Assembly: GCF_017377575.1 (NCBI RefSeq) | Contig: NZ_JAFREM010000018.1 | Span: 1-64,000 of the forward strand | DNA: 64,000 nt | Direction: 5' to 3' | Source of the DNA: Candidatus Enterococcus moelleringii | Lineage (GTDB): Bacteria > Bacillota > Bacilli > Lactobacillales > Enterococcaceae | In this document: positions 36,596 to 45,059 of the stretch, piece by piece | How positions within the stretch are numbered: the first letter of the stretch is position 1 | How the letters are laid out: the number at the start of each line of letters is the position of its first letter | Made by a program: the position numbers and the translations under genes | Notes under the pieces: generated by a model | Seen by the model: only the letters and a program-made list of their open reading frames with translations | The model's database searches: none | Told to the model about the DNA's origin: nothing

Positions 36596-36811
36596 TTATA
36601 GTGAATCATGCAGAAGAATTGCATGAGCTGGACAGCGTCGGCCGGATTGTTTAACCGCCGCTTGTTCTTTTTCAGGAACAAATTCCTGCAATGCATGCGC
36701 TTCGCCAATGAAGGTTACGATTCCTTCATCTGTATAATCAAAAAAATGGGGAGCCAGTGCTTGGCAAAGCCCGCAGGCAATGCAGCGCTCTGGTACGATC
36801 TCGCATTTCAT
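36596..36811 (-). CDS. fer: 4Fe-4S ferredoxin
   Basis: A 71-residue ferredoxin with CIACGLC (CX2CX2C) near residue 10 and a later CP pair (RRCPAHAI), enough ligands for one 4Fe-4S cluster. It carries electrons at low potential. The ATG at 36811 has GAAGGTG about 8 bases upstream; longer in-frame starts overlap ypbB. It faces away from ypbB with only 28 bases between the two start codons, which hold both ribosome sites back to back. Confidence 0.88.
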   Translation of the reverse strand: MKCEIVPERCIACGLCQALAPHFFDYTDEGIVTFIGEAHALQEFVPEKEQAAVKQSGRRCPAHAILLHDSL

Positions 36812-36839
36812 ATAAATTTCACCTTCTAGGAGTTTTATC

Positions 36840-37826
36840 ATGGTATCATTCATTTTAACGTTATTTCATACAGGACACAAGCTGCGCATATCCACCTTAT
36901 ATCATTTATTAACCGGCAAACGTACCAGCTCGGTTTTGCTGCATGGCTTTTTTTATCAAAACCTGCCTTTTTTTGGTTGTCTGCCGGAACTAAAGGAAAG
37001 TACCTTCAAGCAGGTAATTGATCAACTGACTAAAAAGCAGTGGATCTCGCAAGATGATGGCTTTGGACAATTGACATCAGAGGGCAGCAATCACTTGCCT
37101 CTAGATAAGCAAGCAAAATTAATCGATCTTAAGGGGCTGCGCTACAGCCGGGAACGGCAGCGCATGTGGCAGTTAACCTTGTTATCGGTTCAAGTAATCA
37201 GTTATTTGAGCTATCATGAAAAAGAATATGTTCCGTTAGATTCACGGCCTTTTTTTCTCTATCAAACAAAAAATTGGCTGCGACACTCAGAAGGAGATAT
37301 CCTTACGGAGTTTCCTCGAGAGTTGAGTCAGATCTTAGCGGTTTTGACAGAGGAACAAGCCAATTTCTTAGCCAACCAGTTTAGCGGGAAAGAACAGCTG
37401 GGAAAAGTCCCTTTTCAGTTGCTAGCATCAGAGTGGCAGGAAATGCCTTGGGCCCTGCTGTTTTATCAAAATAGTCTGGACGCCTTTATTCAGCAGGCCC
37501 AGCAGCAGCCCAATTTCCGACGATTGCTGTCACAGTTTGATCAGTTAAACTACAATCAAAGCATGATTAAGACCCGTCAATTATACTTGACCGGGTATTC
37601 TGTTGAAAAAATCGGTCAAGCGCGGAAGCTAAGACCTGGTACGCTAAATGATCATTTTATTGAGTGGGCACTATTGGATCCGCAATTTCCTTTTGAGCAA
37701 TTTGAATTGCTGGAACCAGCTAGTGAAGAAGAAATGTTGGCGTGGTCCTATCAACTCTTCCCGGATGTACCTTATCTGAATTTCCGTCTTTCGCAAATTT
37801 TCTTTTTGAAGGAGCTGCGAGTATGA
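36840..37826 (+). CDS. YpbB-family protein with RecQ-associated helix-turn-helix
   Basis: A 328-residue protein whose C-terminal part (about 245-325; TRQLYLTGYSVEKIGQARKL, then LRPGTLNDHF) is the helix-turn-helix found beside RecQ-type helicases; the rest is helical and uncharacterised. It corresponds to Bacillus ypbB, encoded between fer and recS as here. The ATG follows AGGAGTTTTATC. Its end overlaps recQ by four bases (ATGA), so the two probably act together on DNA. Confidence 0.75.
   Translation: MVSFILTLFHTGHKLRISTLYHLLTGKRTSSVLLHGFFYQNLPFFGCLPELKESTFKQVIDQLTKKQWISQDDGFGQLTSEGSNHLPLDKQAKLIDLKGLRYSRERQRMWQLTLLSVQVISYLSYHEKEYVPLDSRPFFLYQTKNWLRHSEGDILTEFPRELSQILAVLTEEQANFLANQFSGKEQLGKVPFQLLASEWQEMPWALLFYQNSLDAFIQQAQQQPNFRRLLSQFDQLNYNQSMIKTRQLYLTGYSVEKIGQARKLRPGTLNDHFIEWALLDPQFPFEQFELLEPASEEEMLAWSYQLFPDVPYLNFRLSQIFFLKELRV
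36852..36880 (-). promoter_or_regulatory. fer promoter inside the ypbB coding start
   Basis: On the minus strand TTGTGT (36875-36880), 17 bases, TAAAAT (36852-36857). It lies within the first 14 codons of ypbB. Confidence 0.6.
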
Positions 37827-39214
37827 ACATAGAACAAGTCCTGAACCAGCGTTTTGGTTATCAGACCTTTCGCCCCGGTCAAAAAGAAATTATCGATACC
37901 TTATTATCTGGGGAATCGGTCATGGGAATGTTGCCGACCGGAACTGGGAAATCCCTGTGCTATCAGCTTCCTGGCTATTTAATAGCTGGAACAGTGGTGG
38001 TTATCTCTCCCTTGATTTCCCTGATGGAGGACCAGGTTACTCAGTTGCAGCAGCTGGGGGAGCGGAAAACCGTAGCTTTGAACAGCTTACTTTCCATGCC
38101 GGAAAAACAGTATGTGTTAAAGAGTCTTTCCAGTTATAAATTCGTCTTCATGAGCCCCGAAATGTTTCTGGCTGAGAAAACCCAGCAAGCCTTGACGAAG
38201 ACGAAAATCGCCTTTGTCGTAGTAGATGAAGCCCATTGCGTTTCCCAATGGGGCGTGGATTTTCGACCAGAATATTTGAAGCTCAGCGAGGGGATTCGCC
38301 GCTTAAACCAGCCGTTAATTTTAGCACTGACGGCAACGGCAACTCCTGAAGTGCGTCAAGATATTCAAAAACTGCTGTTTACTGAAACAGTCAAAGAAGT
38401 TGTTTATTCCGTTGACCGACCAAATGTCAGCTTGTTTGTAGAAACCGGTGACAAGCGGGATCGTTTAACCGCCATGATTTCTCAGCTGCCAGGTGCCGGC
38501 ATCATTTATTGCGCTACCCGCAAGCATGTCGAACAGCTTTACGAACTGCTGAAGGATCAAGAGCGGATTGCTTATTACCACGGCGGCTTAACCGGTCAAG
38601 AGCGCCGTATGCTGCAGCAGCAGTTTATCGCAGGTGAGCTGCGAATTTTAATTGCCACCAATGCGTTTGGGATGGGGGTCAATAAAAACAATATTCGTTT
38701 TGTCATTCATTATGACCTGCCAGCGTCTCCAGAGGATTACTTGCAGGAAATTGGCCGAGCTGGCCGAGACGGGAAGCCGAGCCAGGCGATTTTGCTCTAT
38801 GACGAAGGTGATGAGTATGTGCACCAGTTTTTGCATCAGCAAAGTATTGACAGTCGTCGCCTATTTGAAATGAAAAAGCAAATGACTGATTTAGTTCTGG
38901 ATGACCCCTTGATTCAAAAATGGGAAGAGCTGTTTCCCGATCAATCGCAAGAATTAATCGGTTTGTTGGAGCGTCGAGAAGCAATCCGAAGAGAACAATT
39001 GCAGGAAATGCTCAGCTACATTCAATTAACCAGCTGTCGTCGGAAATTCTTAATCAATTACTTTGGACAAAAATTAGAAAATCAACCTAAAGACTGCTGT
39101 GACAACGATGGTGCCCAGTTAAAACAGGATAAAAACGCGGGGAATCCGGTTGTTTCAGCAGAAGATTGGCCGGTTATTTTACTAAAATTATTTAAAAAAA
39201 CGACGAAAGATTGA
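37823..39214 (+). CDS. recQ: RecQ-family DNA helicase (RecS-like)
   Basis: A 463-residue ATP-dependent 3'-5' helicase with motifs I (LPTGTGKSLCYQLP), II (VVDEAHCVSQWG), III (LALTATATP), IV (IIYCATRKHVE), V (ATNAFGMGVNK) and VI (QEIGRAGRDG). It ends soon after a partial zinc-binding region (single Cys then CC) and lacks RQC and HRDC domains, so it is the short RecS type. The ATG at 37823 overlaps the ypbB stop; an upstream in-frame start lies inside ypbB. Confidence 0.92.
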   Translation: MNIEQVLNQRFGYQTFRPGQKEIIDTLLSGESVMGMLPTGTGKSLCYQLPGYLIAGTVVVISPLISLMEDQVTQLQQLGERKTVALNSLLSMPEKQYVLKSLSSYKFVFMSPEMFLAEKTQQALTKTKIAFVVVDEAHCVSQWGVDFRPEYLKLSEGIRRLNQPLILALTATATPEVRQDIQKLLFTETVKEVVYSVDRPNVSLFVETGDKRDRLTAMISQLPGAGIIYCATRKHVEQLYELLKDQERIAYYHGGLTGQERRMLQQQFIAGELRILIATNAFGMGVNKNNIRFVIHYDLPASPEDYLQEIGRAGRDGKPSQAILLYDEGDEYVHQFLHQQSIDSRRLFEMKKQMTDLVLDDPLIQKWEELFPDQSQELIGLLERREAIRREQLQEMLSYIQLTSCRRKFLINYFGQKLENQPKDCCDNDGAQLKQDKNAGNPVVSAEDWPVILLKLFKKTTKD

Positions 39215-39241
39215 ATTTGTCAGCCACTTTTTTTCGAGCTA

Positions 39242-39250
39242 TGGTATAAT
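39242..39250 (+). promoter_or_regulatory. Extended -10 promoter of the LysM gene
   Basis: TGGTATAAT, a perfect TGnTATAAT, 33 bases before the GTG start. No good -35 at standard spacing. Confidence 0.65.
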
Positions 39251-39283
39251 ACTTGGCGACAAGCAATTAGGAGGTAAGATAAA

Positions 39284-39922
39284 GTGAGTAGAAGAGATCG
39301 CAACAAAGAAACAAATAACGAGCCTTGGGATCAGCATATTTATGAAACAGAAGAGGAAGAATACGCATCACGCCAATCTCGTCAGCAACAAGGTAAAGGC
39401 GGAAACACTCGCTTCTTGACGATTTTAGTTATTTTGCTATTATTGTTGATTTCTATTCCAGCAGGTGCCTATTTCTGGATAACTCGTGATACGGGTGAAC
39501 CGGCGGCCTCTCCTGAAAGTACGACACAAGTGTCTACTTCTTCATCAACAGTGGAGTCGACAGAGTCAAGCACGGAAGAGTCTTCAAGTACCATGGAAAG
39601 CTCTGAAGATCCTGCGGCTCAACAAGCTGCTCTAGAAGCGCAACAGCAGCAAGCAGCTTTGGAAGCACAACAACAACAAGCGGCTTTAGAGGCGCAACAA
39701 CAGCAACAACAGCAAACAGCGCAACAACAACAGCAGCAAAATCAACAGCAGCAAACCCCAAGTGGACCAACCACTACGGTAGAAGCTGGTGAAGGCTTGC
39801 AGCAAATTGCTAACCGCACAGGTGTCCCAGCAGAAACGATTGCTGAACTAAACGGTATTACTATTACAGGTGATACTTTCTACCCAGCAATTAACCCTGG
39901 GCAAGAACTGCGTATTCAATAA
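39284..39922 (+). CDS. LysM-domain membrane protein of the SAG1386/EF1546 type
   Basis: A 212-residue protein: charged cytoplasmic N-terminus, one membrane helix (about 45-65), a Ser/Thr-rich stretch, a Gln/Ala-rich tract with three copies of AALEAQQQQ and a poly-Gln tail (about 105-155), and a C-terminal LysM domain (about 160-212; GEGLQQIANRTGVPAETIAELN). LysM would hold it against peptidoglycan. The start is GTG after TAGGAGGTAAGATAAA. Same place, before cmk-rpsA-der, as EF1546 in E. faecalis. Function unknown. Confidence 0.85.
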   Translation: MSRRDRNKETNNEPWDQHIYETEEEEYASRQSRQQQGKGGNTRFLTILVILLLLLISIPAGAYFWITRDTGEPAASPESTTQVSTSSSTVESTESSTEESSSTMESSEDPAAQQAALEAQQQQAALEAQQQQAALEAQQQQQQQTAQQQQQQNQQQQTPSGPTTTVEAGEGLQQIANRTGVPAETIAELNGITITGDTFYPAINPGQELRIQ

Positions 39923-39932
39923 GAGTGAGAAT

Positions 39933-39966
39933 TCAGCCGTAATCTCTTGATTACGGCTGATTTTTT
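39933..39966 (+). terminator. LysM gene terminator
   Basis: TCAGCCGTAATC (39933-39944) pairs perfectly with GATTACGGCTGA (39949-39960), then TTTTTT. Confidence 0.92.
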
Positions 39967-40059
39967 GAGAAATAAATCAGTCATCCGGCGCTATAAACCC
40001 AAATTGATGTACAAACATCGCGGGAGTTTAAAAAGCCTTTTTTAGAGAGGAAGAATTTC

Positions 40060-40740
40060 GTGAAAAAAATCGCCATTGCTATCGACGGTCCAGCCTCGTC
40101 CGGCAAAAGTACCGTAGCTAAAATTTTAGCAAAAGATTTCCACTTCATTTATGTGGATACCGGCGCAATGTATCGCGCTGTTACTTATTTAGCTATTCAA
40201 CATCAAGTAGCTTTTGATCAAGAAGACCAATTGGTGGAATTAACCAAAAACTATCCCATCTCCTTTGAACAAACTGGAAATGGACAATTAGTATTTGTTG
40301 ATAACCAAGATATAACAGAAAAAATCCGACAAGCCGATGTGACCGCGGCAGTATCTGAGGTATCAGCCCATGGGAAAGTTCGCCAACAGCTGGTGTGCAT
40401 CCAACAAAAGCTGGCTGAAGCTGGCGGCGTTGTTATGGACGGTCGTGATATTGGGACGACGGTTTTGCCAAACGCTGAAGTAAAAATTTTCCTAGTTGCC
40501 AGTGTTGAGGAACGGGCTCAGCGGCGATATAAGGAAAACCTGGAAAAAGGAATGGCGTCAGACTTTGAATCCATCAAAGAAGCCATTGCCCAGCGGGACT
40601 ATTTAGATTCGCATCGTGAAGTTTCTCCACTGGTTCAAGCAGATGATGCGGTGAAGATCGATACGACTGGTTTGTCAATTGACCAAGTAGTTGCGAAGAT
40701 TCAAGGAGTCATCCAGGAGAAAGGTTACGAAATTAGCTAA
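40060..40740 (+). CDS. cmk: Cytidylate kinase
   Basis: A 226-residue (d)CMP kinase. P-loop IDGPASSGKSTVAK (about 7-20), the VDTGAMYRAVTY substrate segment and DGRDIGTTVLP are all present. It makes (d)CDP from (d)CMP. The start is GTG after GAGAGGAAGAATTTC. Its place before rpsA is widely conserved in Firmicutes. Confidence 0.95.
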   Translation: MKKIAIAIDGPASSGKSTVAKILAKDFHFIYVDTGAMYRAVTYLAIQHQVAFDQEDQLVELTKNYPISFEQTGNGQLVFVDNQDITEKIRQADVTAAVSEVSAHGKVRQQLVCIQQKLAEAGGVVMDGRDIGTTVLPNAEVKIFLVASVEERAQRRYKENLEKGMASDFESIKEAIAQRDYLDSHREVSPLVQADDAVKIDTTGLSIDQVVAKIQGVIQEKGYEIS

Positions 40741-40753
40741 AAAATGATTGAAA

Positions 40754-40808
40754 AAAGCGGTTTTTATACTCTTTTTGAGAAAAAGAGAAGAAATCGCTTT
40801 ATTTTTTA
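40754..40808 (+). terminator. cmk terminator
   Basis: AAAGCGGTTT (40754-40763) pairs with AAATCGCTTT (40791-40800), with an inner CTCTTTTT/AAAAAGAG stem, then ATTTTTT. Confidence 0.75.
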
Positions 40809-40877
40809 TGGCTAATATTCTAAAATAGAGAATGTAGTCTATTTACGTATGAATTGTTGGTTAGGAGGACAAACGTC

Positions 40878-42101
40878 ATGACAGAATTTGAACAGAATCA
40901 AGTGGATAACGAAAATGTTTCCATGGAAGCAGCAATGGAAAGTGTCCAAGAAGTAAAAGTCGGCGATATCGTCAGAGGTGAGGTACTTGCCTTAGAAGAC
41001 AAACAAGTAATTATTGGTATCGAAGGCGCAGGTGTCGAAGGGGTTGTTCCTGCAAAAGAACTTTCCACTTTACCTGTCGAGGATATTAGTGAAGAAGTAA
41101 AGGTCGGCGATGTCCTTGATTTAGTTGTCATCTCGTCTATCGGGAAGGACAAAGAAAATGGTAGTTATTTACTTTCTAAACGTCGCTTAGACGCGAAAAA
41201 AGTTTGGGAAGATATCGAAAAGGATTACGAAGCCGGCAAAATCATTGAAGCACCAGTTACAAGCAGCGTTAAGGGCGGTCTAGTAGTAGATGTTGGTGTG
41301 CGCGGATTCGTTCCTGCATCAATGATTGACGATCATTTTGTTGATGATTTTTCTGAATATGTTAATAAAACATTAGCATTCAAAATCATCGAAATCGAAC
41401 CTTCTGAGAATCGTTTGATCCTTTCACATAAAGCGGTCGTAGAAGCTGAGAAGAATGAGAAGAAAAAAGAAGTCTTGGCTGGCTTGCATGAAGGTGATGT
41501 AATCACTGGAAAAGTTGCCCGTTTAACAGACTTTGGTGCGTTTATTGACCTTGGCGGTATTGATGGTTTAGTACACGTATCTGAAATTTCCCACAGCCAT
41601 GTTGGCAAACCTTCTGATGTATTGACAGTGGGCGAAGAAGTGGATGTACAAGTATTATCAGTTGATCCAGATAAAGAACGTATTTCACTTTCTATCAAAG
41701 CAAACTTACCTGGACCATGGAGCGGTATTGAAGAAAAAGCTGCTGCAGGAACAGTTTTAGAAGGAACTGTGAAACGTTTGACCAGCTTCGGTGCCTTTGT
41801 GGAAATTTTCCCAGGGGTTGAAGGATTGGTTCACATTTCACAAATTTCACACAAACACATTGCGACACCACATGAAGTTTTACATGAAGGTGACAAAGTG
41901 GAAGTGAAAGTATTGGAAGTTCATCCAGATGATCATCGAGTAGCTTTATCCATTAAAGCCCTTGAAGAAAAACCGGAAGAAGAAAAAGTTGAAGTTGAAG
42001 ATACTTCCTACGAAATGCCGGAAGAAAGCTCTGGTTTTACCATGGGCGATATTTTAGGCGATGCCCTAAACAACAGCTCTGACGAAGATTCTGAGGAATA
42101 A
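40878..42101 (+). CDS. rpsA: Ribosomal protein S1 homologue
   Basis: A 407-residue protein with four S1 RNA-binding domains (about 15-85, 100-170, 185-255, 270-340; the last two include LTDFGAFIDLGGIDGLVHVSE-like and LTSFGAFVEIFPGVEGLVHI-type strands) and an acidic tail. Enterobacterial S1 has six domains; four is usual in low-GC Gram-positives. It helps mRNA binding on the 30S subunit. ATG 40878 is chosen, with TTAGGAGGAC upstream. Confidence 0.93.
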   Translation: MTEFEQNQVDNENVSMEAAMESVQEVKVGDIVRGEVLALEDKQVIIGIEGAGVEGVVPAKELSTLPVEDISEEVKVGDVLDLVVISSIGKDKENGSYLLSKRRLDAKKVWEDIEKDYEAGKIIEAPVTSSVKGGLVVDVGVRGFVPASMIDDHFVDDFSEYVNKTLAFKIIEIEPSENRLILSHKAVVEAEKNEKKKEVLAGLHEGDVITGKVARLTDFGAFIDLGGIDGLVHVSEISHSHVGKPSDVLTVGEEVDVQVLSVDPDKERISLSIKANLPGPWSGIEEKAAAGTVLEGTVKRLTSFGAFVEIFPGVEGLVHISQISHKHIATPHEVLHEGDKVEVKVLEVHPDDHRVALSIKALEEKPEEEKVEVEDTSYEMPEESSGFTMGDILGDALNNSSDEDSEE

Positions 42102-42108
42102 AAAAGGG

Positions 42109-42135
42109 AAGACGTACACTTTTGTGCGTCTTTTT
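42109..42135 (+). terminator. rpsA terminator
   Basis: AAGACGTACAC pairs with GTGCGTCTT across a TTTT loop with one bulge, followed by TTT. Confidence 0.7.
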
Positions 42136-42467
42136 ACTTGCAAAAAAATAGCTGAGCCACTCCCGAGTTTAGTCCTATTGCACCAAAGCTGAGTAATTTT
42201 TGCACAGACTTTTCTGGAAATTGGCTAATTTCATAGATTTTTAAACTCCCTTCTCTTGCAAGAGGGGAGTTCTTTCGTTAAACTAAGGAGAATTGCCAGT
42301 TCTACTTCACGGAAATATTTAGTAGAATGGGTATACGCACAAGAGTAAAGTAAATTTGATAGAATTTCTTCCCTTTAGACAAGTGAGTATCGCAACATGT
42401 AAGTGAAATGGCATTCATGTGAAACCTATTTTTCACACTAAACTATAACTATATAAGGAGTACAAAC
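42136..42467. other. Gap between rpsA and der
   Basis: No gene seen. It holds a second hairpin, AACTCCC-TT-CTCTT-GC-AAGAG-GGGAGTT at 42244-42270, with a weak T run (CTTTCG), possibly a back-up terminator. Close to der, TGTGAAA (42418-42424) and TTTCACA (42431-42437) form an inverted repeat just before an AT-rich stretch (TATAACTATATAA) that probably includes the der promoter. Confidence 0.45.
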
Positions 42468-43778
42468 ATGTCAAATCCAACTATTGCTATTGTTGGTCGT
42501 CCCAATGTCGGTAAATCAACGATATTCAATCGAATCGCTGGTGAGCGAATTTCCATCGTTGAAGATACACCGGGTGTAACTCGTGACCGGATTTATGCTA
42601 AAGGCGAATGGTTAAGTCACGAATTTTCCATCATTGATACCGGTGGGATCGATATTGTCGACGAACCATTTATGGAACAGATCAAACAACAAGCACAAAT
42701 TGCTATTGATGAAGCAGATGTCATCATTTTTATAGCCAGCGGCCGCGAAGGTGTTACCGATGCTGATGAAGCAGTGGCTAAAATTCTATATCGCAGCAAA
42801 AAACCAGTCATTCTGGCTGTCAATAAAGTCGACAATCCAGAAATGCGCAGTGAAATCTATGAATTCTATTCTCTAGGCTTAGGCGATCCATTGCCAGTAT
42901 CAGGAAGCCATGGTTTAGGTTTAGGAGATGTTTTAGACGAAGCGGTTAAGCATTTCCCTGATGATGCAGACATGGAAGACGACGATTCTATCAAGTTCAG
43001 CTTAATTGGCCGTCCGAATGTCGGCAAATCTTCGTTGATTAACGCGATCCTTGGTGAAGACCGGGTAATTGTTTCTGATATCGAAGGAACCACCCGTGAT
43101 GCGATCGATACCCAATTTGTTGGCGATTCTGGTCAGGAATTTACCATGATCGATACAGCTGGTATGCGCAAACGTGGGAAAGTATACGAAAATACCGAAA
43201 AATACAGCGTGATGCGCGCAATGCGGGCAATTGACCGTTCAGATGTCGTATTAGTCGTTTTAAACGGCGAAGAAGGCATTCGTGAGCAGGATAAACGGAT
43301 TGCCGGTTATGCCCATGAAGCAGGCCGTGGGATCATTATTGTAGTGAACAAATGGGACTTGGTTGAAAAAGATACCCATACCATGAAGAAATTTGAAGAA
43401 GACATTCGTGATGAATTTGCTTATTTAGATTATGCACCAATTGTTTTCGTTTCAGCGACTACCAAGCAACGCTTGAACAAGCTGCCTGAAATGATTGAAG
43501 AAGTCAGCATGAATCAAAATCTGCGGGTACCTTCTGCTGTTCTTAATGATGTGATCATGGATGCGGTAGCCATCAATCCTACACCAACCGATAAAGGCAA
43601 ACGCTTGAAGATCTTCTATGCGACGCAAGTAGCGGTTAAACCGCCGACCTTTGTGGTTTTTGTAAATGAAGAAGAGCTGATGCATTTCTCTTATGCACGC
43701 TTCCTAGAAAACCAGGTTCGTAAGGCTTTCGGCTTTGAAGGAACACCGATCAAAATCTTGCCAAGACGCCGGAAATAG
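42468..43778 (+). CDS. der: Ribosome-assembly GTPase Der (EngA)
   Basis: A 436-residue GTPase with two tandem G domains, each with IGRPNVGKS- or VGRPNVGKS-type P-loops (about residues 7-17 and 180-190), DTGG/DTAG switch II and NKxD motifs (VNKVDN, VNKWDL), then a KH-like C-terminal domain. It acts in late 50S assembly. The ATG follows ATAAGGAGTACAAAC. Order rpsA-der-HU is conserved. Confidence 0.97.
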   Translation: MSNPTIAIVGRPNVGKSTIFNRIAGERISIVEDTPGVTRDRIYAKGEWLSHEFSIIDTGGIDIVDEPFMEQIKQQAQIAIDEADVIIFIASGREGVTDADEAVAKILYRSKKPVILAVNKVDNPEMRSEIYEFYSLGLGDPLPVSGSHGLGLGDVLDEAVKHFPDDADMEDDDSIKFSLIGRPNVGKSSLINAILGEDRVIVSDIEGTTRDAIDTQFVGDSGQEFTMIDTAGMRKRGKVYENTEKYSVMRAMRAIDRSDVVLVVLNGEEGIREQDKRIAGYAHEAGRGIIIVVNKWDLVEKDTHTMKKFEEDIRDEFAYLDYAPIVFVSATTKQRLNKLPEMIEEVSMNQNLRVPSAVLNDVIMDAVAINPTPTDKGKRLKIFYATQVAVKPPTFVVFVNEEELMHFSYARFLENQVRKAFGFEGTPIKILPRRRK

Positions 43779-43932
43779 TGCATTTTACCATACTTTTTTT
43801 ACGCTGACAATTATTTTTCTTTTTCGGCGAAAAAAGGATGAATTTTGTGTCATAAACAGCTAAAAACCTTGCTATCACAAGGTTCATATGCTATCGTTAT
43901 AAAAGAATATTGACCAAATCAATATTTCAACA

Positions 43933-43959
43933 CTAACGGCTGGACCACTCAGCGGTTAG
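43933..43959 (+). other. Hairpin in the HU gene leader
   Basis: CTAACGGCTG (43933-43942) can pair with CAGCGGTTAG (43950-43959) with one internal G-G mismatch and a 7-base loop. No T run follows, so it is not a terminator. It lies about 50 bases before the HU start and may be a leader structure. Confidence 0.4.
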
Positions 43960-44009
43960 ATTAATGATGTATGTACATCAGACTCATTTCTCAGGAGGTG
44001 AATTCATTC

Positions 44010-44285
44010 ATGGCAAACAAAGCGGAATTGATCGAAAAAGTTGCAACTGCTACAGACTTAACTAAAAAAGACGCAACCGCTGCTGTTGAGGCTGTCTTTT
44101 CAACAATTCAAGACGCATTAGCAGAAGGCGAAAAAGTTCAATTGATCGGTTTTGGTAACTTTGAAGTTCGTGAACGCGCGGCTCGTAAAGGACGCAACCC
44201 ACAAACTGGTGAAGAAATCGAAATCTCAGCAAGCAAAGTACCTGCATTCAAACCAGGTAAAGCATTAAAAGACGCTGTCAAGTAA
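44010..44285 (+). CDS. hup: DNA-binding protein HU
   Basis: A 91-residue nucleoid protein. The N-terminus [12 protein letters not shown], the helical dimer core and the DNA-binding arm [12 protein letters not shown] with [11 protein letters not shown] are the standard HU pattern. It bends DNA and compacts the chromosome. The ATG at 44010 lies 10 bases after CAGGAGGTG. The leader is about 230 bases and contains two small hairpins (AACCTTG/CAAGGTT at 43866-43883 and 43933-43959). Confidence 0.96.
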   Translation: MANKAELIEKVATATDLTKKDATAAVEAVFSTIQDALAEGEKVQLIGFGNFEVRERAARKGRNPQTGEEIEISASKVPAFKPGKALKDAVK

Positions 44286-44296
44286 TAGCAGCATAA

Positions 44297-44342
44297 AAAC
44301 CGTTGGGGCCATAGGGCTCCAGCGGTTTCTTTTATACCTGCC
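44297..44342 (+). terminator. HU terminator
   Basis: AAACCGTTGG pairs with CCAGCGGTTT with an inner GCC/GGC stem, followed by CTTTTAT. Confidence 0.75.
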
Positions 44343-44441
44343 GCAGTAAAAGGGGCAAAAAAGGGGCAATATTTTCCATTCATTAGTCTTTTGAATTTCT
44401 TTACATAACTTTTATGAGGGTTGCCATTTCAAAATAAATAA

Positions 44442-44485
44442 AGCCTGATCAAGGAGAGCAGTAGACTGCTGTTCTTGATCAGGCT
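44442..44485 (-). terminator. Terminator of the small membrane protein gene
   Basis: AGCCTGATCAAG (44442-44453) pairs with CTTGATCAGGCT (44474-44485), with an inner AGCAG/CTGCT stem. On the minus strand the stem is followed by TTATTTATTTT. Confidence 0.75.
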
Positions 44486-44521
44486 CTTTATACCTTCACG
44501 TTCATAGTATCACAATTATAG

Positions 44522-44779
44522 CTATTCTTTTTTCAGCAAATAATACCAAACAATGCACAGAAGCAAAGTGGAAAGTAGGAATCCAATGACGTAATAAACA
44601 AAGTAACGATCCGGTTCCCAATGATGGTAATTAAAAATTTTTATAGTAAAGAAAGCAACCGGCAGAAGCAAGCCTGCAATGATCGCTTTTTTCTTAGTCA
44701 TCCGTCCCGAAAACGATACTATTACTAAGCAAAAAATTAAACATGGTATCCAAAAAATCAATTTACTTAACCAGATCAT
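44522..44779 (-). CDS. Small three-helix membrane protein
   Basis: An 85-residue, very hydrophobic protein with three predicted membrane segments (about 3-23, 32-50 and 60-82), a basic loop RMTKKKA and a KKE tail. The ATG has GAGGATC upstream on the minus strand. It is a lone gene with its own terminator. I do not recognise a family; no catalytic motif is visible. Confidence 0.6.
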   Translation of the reverse strand: MIWLSKLIFWIPCLIFCLVIVSFSGRMTKKKAIIAGLLLPVAFFTIKIFNYHHWEPDRYFVYYVIGFLLSTLLLCIVWYYLLKKE

Positions 44780-45059
44780 GATCCTCGAATTCCTTTCAAT
44801 TTATAACAATAAAATTATATAAAACTCTTTATAAGCTACCATGAGAACTAACACACAAAACGGATATAATCCAATTAGTAAAAGATCTGATTCGCATTAT
44901 TTGCTAATCGAAGGTTGGTTAATTTTTTTGCTTCATTCAAAAAAGTATTATTGCTAATAAACAATAGCTAAAAGTACACAACAAGAATGCATCTTTTCTA
45001 GAATGTTTATATAAAATGAAATATAATGATAGTGAGAAGAAAAGGCGGTGATGGAGCAG
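44780..45059. other. Divergent promoter region
   Basis: 280 AT-rich bases between the small membrane protein (minus) and the AroB-like gene (plus). TATAAT occurs at 45022-45027, 33 bases before the plus-strand gene, without a good -35. Nothing else recognised. Confidence 0.35.

Noticed and set aside
36608-36829. Plus-strand 73-codon ORF opposite fer
   Set aside because: It lacks a ribosome site and fer has a complete ferredoxin motif with a good site on the other strand.
39596-39770. Tandem repeats as a possible CRISPR or transposon feature
   Set aside because: They are in-frame Gln/Ala codon repeats inside the LysM protein gene, without spacers.
42136-42467. Possible small RNA gene in the gap before der
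   Set aside because: Only two hairpins and a short inverted repeat are visible; no promoter followed by a defined RNA and terminator could be delineated.
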